From an uncultured Sulfurovum sp. (GTDB lineage Bacteria > Campylobacterota > Campylobacteria > Campylobacterales > Sulfurovaceae): DNA of 7,813 nt. The stretch covers positions 1 through 7,813 of the forward strand of contig CACVAR010000094.1 of NCBI GenBank assembly GCA_902727905.1, read 5' to 3'. A program made the position numbers and the translations under genes. The notes below the pieces were generated by a model. The model was not told the origin of the DNA. It did not search any database and worked only from the letters and a program-made list of their open reading frames with translations. Below are positions 5,886 through 7,813 of this stretch, piece after piece (positions within the stretch are counted from its first letter, which is position 1; each line of letters starts with the position of its first letter).

Positions 5886-6946
5886 AGTCCTGGACGTGAA
5901 GGATAATTTTCAGGTGCTTTATTCGTTGATCTCTGTTCAATAATTTTCTTTTTTGACAAGGCTTCTTCACGTGCCTTTAACTCTTCCTCCCAAGTAGAAA
6001 GTTCTTGGGAGCGTCTATCAAGATTTAAAGCGTCCTCTGAAGAAATTGTATTTTCTTTTTGTTCACTAATCTCTCCTACGATGACTCTTCTTGTTTCTAT
6101 TACTGAGTTACCTAGATGATTGGTAGTCATGTAGATGACTGAATACTCACCTTCTTTTAAAATGTCAATTTGATGACTAATATCTACATTAAGATTTGTC
6201 CCACGTTTATCCACAGCCGTTGCTCCAGCTTCAACATAGCGTTCTCCTTTTTTTAACAATACAGGGTTTTTACCATTTAAATAGATGACAGGCATATGGC
6301 TGGTTTTTTTATTATTACTTTTAGTTTTTACTATAGAACTTTCTTTAAGAATAGTTTTTGGTTTTTCAATATTCTTTGCTGCAATACTTTTTTTAATAAC
6401 TTTCTTAGTAGCTCTTTGGGGGTCAACCATTTGAATGTTATCTAGGAGACCACTACCTTTAATCACAAAGTTTTTAAGTTCAAGAATTTGAACATCAGCA
6501 ATAGCATTCTGTAAATCGTTTAGTAAATTTCTTTCAAATTTCTTCCAGTTACCCAGTGCTGCCGTTTCACCTAAACCATATTGTAAGTATGAGTCTTCAT
6601 TCCCAGGCGTATATATAAGAGTATATTTACCTTTGGTAGTATTTAGTTCTATCATAATGACAAAATCTTCATTGTAGTTCATTTCCCAAGATAGATGATA
6701 CTGTGTTGCTTGGGTATTTTTATGTTTCAAACTGAGTTTATAGACACTTTGTGTGTGTTCACCTATAAGCTGTATCACTCGACTTTTTTTATCTTTATTA
6801 TAGATGTTATTTATTTTTCCCATCGTTTTAGATGGAACTACTGACCATTTAGTAGTTTTTTTACTTTCAGCATTTTCGAGAAGAGTAGCAGAGAGTAAAG
6901 AGCTAGATAATAATAAAAGAGATAAGAAACATTTAAAGCGATACAT
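5882..6946 (-). CDS. Exported protein with jelly-roll-like region, DUF5011 Ig-like domain and C-terminal coiled coil
   Basis: A 354-residue protein of unknown function. Residues 1-20 form a Sec signal peptide (FLSLLLLSSSLLSA, likely cut after A20; no lipobox Cys). Residues about 30-175 are beta-rich and end in QYGLGETAALGNWKKFERNL (122-141) and FVIKGSGLLDNI (160-171), a pattern that resembles jelly-roll carbohydrate-binding modules. A basic Lys/Ser linker (about 178-215) precedes a DUF5011/bacterial Ig-like domain (about 218-290: PVIYLNGKNPVLLKKGERY, AGATAVD). Residues about 303-336 are a charged coiled coil, followed by a polar tail ending SRPGL. Export to the periplasm or cell surface is well supported; sugar or peptidoglycan binding is only a guess. 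AGGA at 6952-6955 (minus strand), five bases before ATG, supports the start. Monocistronic, convergent with leuA. Confidence 0.8.
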   Translation of the reverse strand: MYRFKCFLSLLLLSSSLLSATLLENAESKKTTKWSVVPSKTMGKINNIYNKDKKSRVIQLIGEHTQSVYKLSLKHKNTQATQYHLSWEMNYNEDFVIMIELNTTKGKYTLIYTPGNEDSYLQYGLGETAALGNWKKFERNLLNDLQNAIADVQILELKNFVIKGSGLLDNIQMVDPQRATKKVIKKSIAAKNIEKPKTILKESSIVKTKSNNKKTSHMPVIYLNGKNPVLLKKGERYVEAGATAVDKRGTNLNVDISHQIDILKEGEYSVIYMTTNHLGNSVIETRRVIVGEISEQKENTISSEDALNLDRRSQELSTWEEELKAREEALSKKKIIEQRSTNKAPENYPSRPGL

Positions 6947-6972
6947 AGAAATCCTAATCCTTGGTTAAAGTA

Positions 6973-6981
6973 ATTATAGCA
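6973..6981 (-). promoter_or_regulatory. Promoter of the exported-protein gene (extended -10)
   Basis: On the minus strand TGCTATAAT (6981-6973) is a perfect extended -10, identical to that of the NUDIX gene, with an AT-rich upstream stretch and only a weak TTAAAA at the -35 position. Predicted start is near 6966, about 20 bases before ATG at 6946. Confidence 0.65.
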
Positions 6982-6997
6982 TAATTAATAATATTTT

Positions 6998-7025
6998 TTA
7001 ACATATATTTTTAAATTAGTATAAT
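6998..7025 (+). promoter_or_regulatory. queE: Promoter of queE
   Basis: TTAACA (6998-7003) and a perfect TATAAT (7020-7025) are separated by 16 bases, within T-rich DNA. A second -10-like box, TAAAAT (7031-7036), lies just downstream. Predicted start is near 7032, so the leader is about 33 bases, too short to hold a preQ1 riboswitch. Confidence 0.55.
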
Positions 7026-7064
7026 TGAGATAAAATACCACAGTTTAAATAAAAAAAGGAAAGC

Positions 7065-7813
7065 ATGAACATGTTCTATCTAACCGAACAATTCTTCTCC
7101 ATTCAAGGAGAGGGTAAATATGCAGGTATACCATCTTACTTTTTAAGAACAGGTGGATGTAATTTGTCATGCCCTGGGTTTGGAGCCTCTTATGATGTAA
7201 ATGGTGTAGAACATATGGGCTGCGACACTTATTTTGCTGTAGATGGACATTTTTCTTCAGCTTGGCATAAAGTAGAAGATGCCTTGGTGCTTATAGCTAA
7301 TTTAGAAGAAGAGTTTAGCAATATAGGTTATTTACCTCATGTGGTTATAACAGGAGGTGAACCCCTTATGTACTATAAAGATGAGGTTTTTTATGCTGTT
7401 ATCTCATGGTTGGTTTCAAAAGAAATTCATATTACTTTTGAAACTAATGGAACAGTAGAGATAGACTTTGATACTTACCCTATTTATAGACAGACTATTT
7501 TCGCTTTATCTATTAAATTGGGAAATTCTGGAGAGCCTTTTTCTAAACGTATCAAACCTAAAGCCATTAAGGCGATGATTGAAAACTCTGTCGAGAGTTT
7601 TTTTAAATTCACCATTGATAAAAAGTTAACACAAACTACAGCCTTAGAAGAGATAAAAGAGATAACAAAAGATTTTAAAAAATCTACAGTCTATTGTATG
7701 CCTGTAGGTGAAAGCCGTGCAAATATTTGGCATAACGATAGGGCTGTTTTTGAGTTTTGTATGAAGCATGGTTTTAACTATAGTGATAGGTTACATATAA
7801 GGGTTTTTGATAC
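7065..7813 (+). CDS. queE: QueE, 7-carboxy-7-deazaguanine synthase (3' end cut by window)
   Basis: Radical SAM enzyme that converts 6-carboxytetrahydropterin to 7-carboxy-7-deazaguanine on the way to queuosine in tRNA. 249 codons are open to the window edge, ending HIRVFD. QueE proteins usually finish within a few residues of this HIR-aromatic-D/G motif, so very little is missing. Motifs: QGEGKYAG (14-21), R28, the cluster region GGCNLSCPGFG (30-40), TGGEP (96-100, SAM binding), ETNGT (126-130), LSIKLGNSGEP (148-158), and CMPVG (211-215). Cluster cysteines are C32, C36 and C53, i.e. C-x3-C-x16-C instead of C-x3-C-x2-C. AGGA at 7057-7060 is four bases before ATG 7065; the in-frame ATG at 7071, ten bases away, is an equally possible start. 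It is divergent from the exported-protein gene. Confidence 0.9.
   Translation, partial: MNMFYLTEQFFSIQGEGKYAGIPSYFLRTGGCNLSCPGFGASYDVNGVEHMGCDTYFAVDGHFSSAWHKVEDALVLIANLEEEFSNIGYLPHVVITGGEPLMYYKDEVFYAVISWLVSKEIHITFETNGTVEIDFDTYPIYRQTIFALSIKLGNSGEPFSKRIKPKAIKAMIENSVESFFKFTIDKKLTQTTALEEIKEITKDFKKSTVYCMPVGESRANIWHNDRAVFEFCMKHGFNYSDRLHIRVFD

Noticed and set aside
5866..5887. CTTTAA/TTAAAG inverted repeat at the end of leuA as a terminator
   Set aside because: Six AT-rich pairs around a 10-base loop with no T-run after it; too weak to call.
7026..7064. preQ1 riboswitch in front of queE
   Set aside because: The predicted leader is about 33 bases, AT-rich, and lacks a GC hairpin with an A-rich tail pairing to the binding site.

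Overview
The window looks like a piece of chromosome from an AT-rich member of the Campylobacterota (a Sulfurimonas, Sulfurovum or Arcobacter type of organism). The evidence is a prmA-ftsH gene pair, an FtsH closely resembling the Helicobacter/Campylobacter form, a QueE with an unusual cysteine spacing that I associate with this phylum, and promoters made of an extended -10 (TGCTATAAT) behind T-rich DNA. This placement is inference from sequence style and family knowledge, not from a search. All recognisable proteins are core metabolism or housekeeping. I see no mobile elements, CRISPR, tRNA or rRNA.

Layout. Positions 1-3516 form a plus-strand operon: the last 13 codons of an unidentified gene, hisA (histidine biosynthesis), prmA (methyltransferase for ribosomal protein L11; its start overlaps the hisA stop) and ftsH (membrane AAA+ zinc protease). 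ftsH converges on a minus-strand NUDIX hydrolase gene (3527-4000), and a perfect 11-bp inverted repeat covers both stop codons. A 259-bp divergent spacer (4001-4259) separates that gene from plus-strand leuA (4260-5885, first committed step of leucine synthesis). leuA converges on a minus-strand gene for an exported protein with a jelly-roll-like region, a DUF5011 Ig-like domain and a C-terminal coiled coil (5882-6946); the two stop codons share TTAA. A 118-bp divergent spacer with promoters facing both ways then leads to plus-strand queE (7-deazaguanine pathway), cut off by the window end only a few codons before its expected stop.

The most interesting element is in the leuA spacer. A 24-codon ORF at 4106-4180, behind a strong ribosome binding site (AAGGAG) and a good sigma70 promoter, ends in SLLLLFLSV. 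Five of its last eight codons are leucine, including CTG and CTC, which are uncommon here. This has the hallmarks of an unannotated leucine leader peptide controlling leuA by ribosome stalling. I cannot see a convincing intrinsic terminator downstream, so the output mechanism (transcriptional, Rho-dependent or translational) is open.

No gene-free stretch exceeds 300 bases. The genes belong to several independent transcription units: hisA-prmA-ftsH; the NUDIX gene alone; leader-leuA; the exported protein alone; and queE, possibly with more beyond the window.
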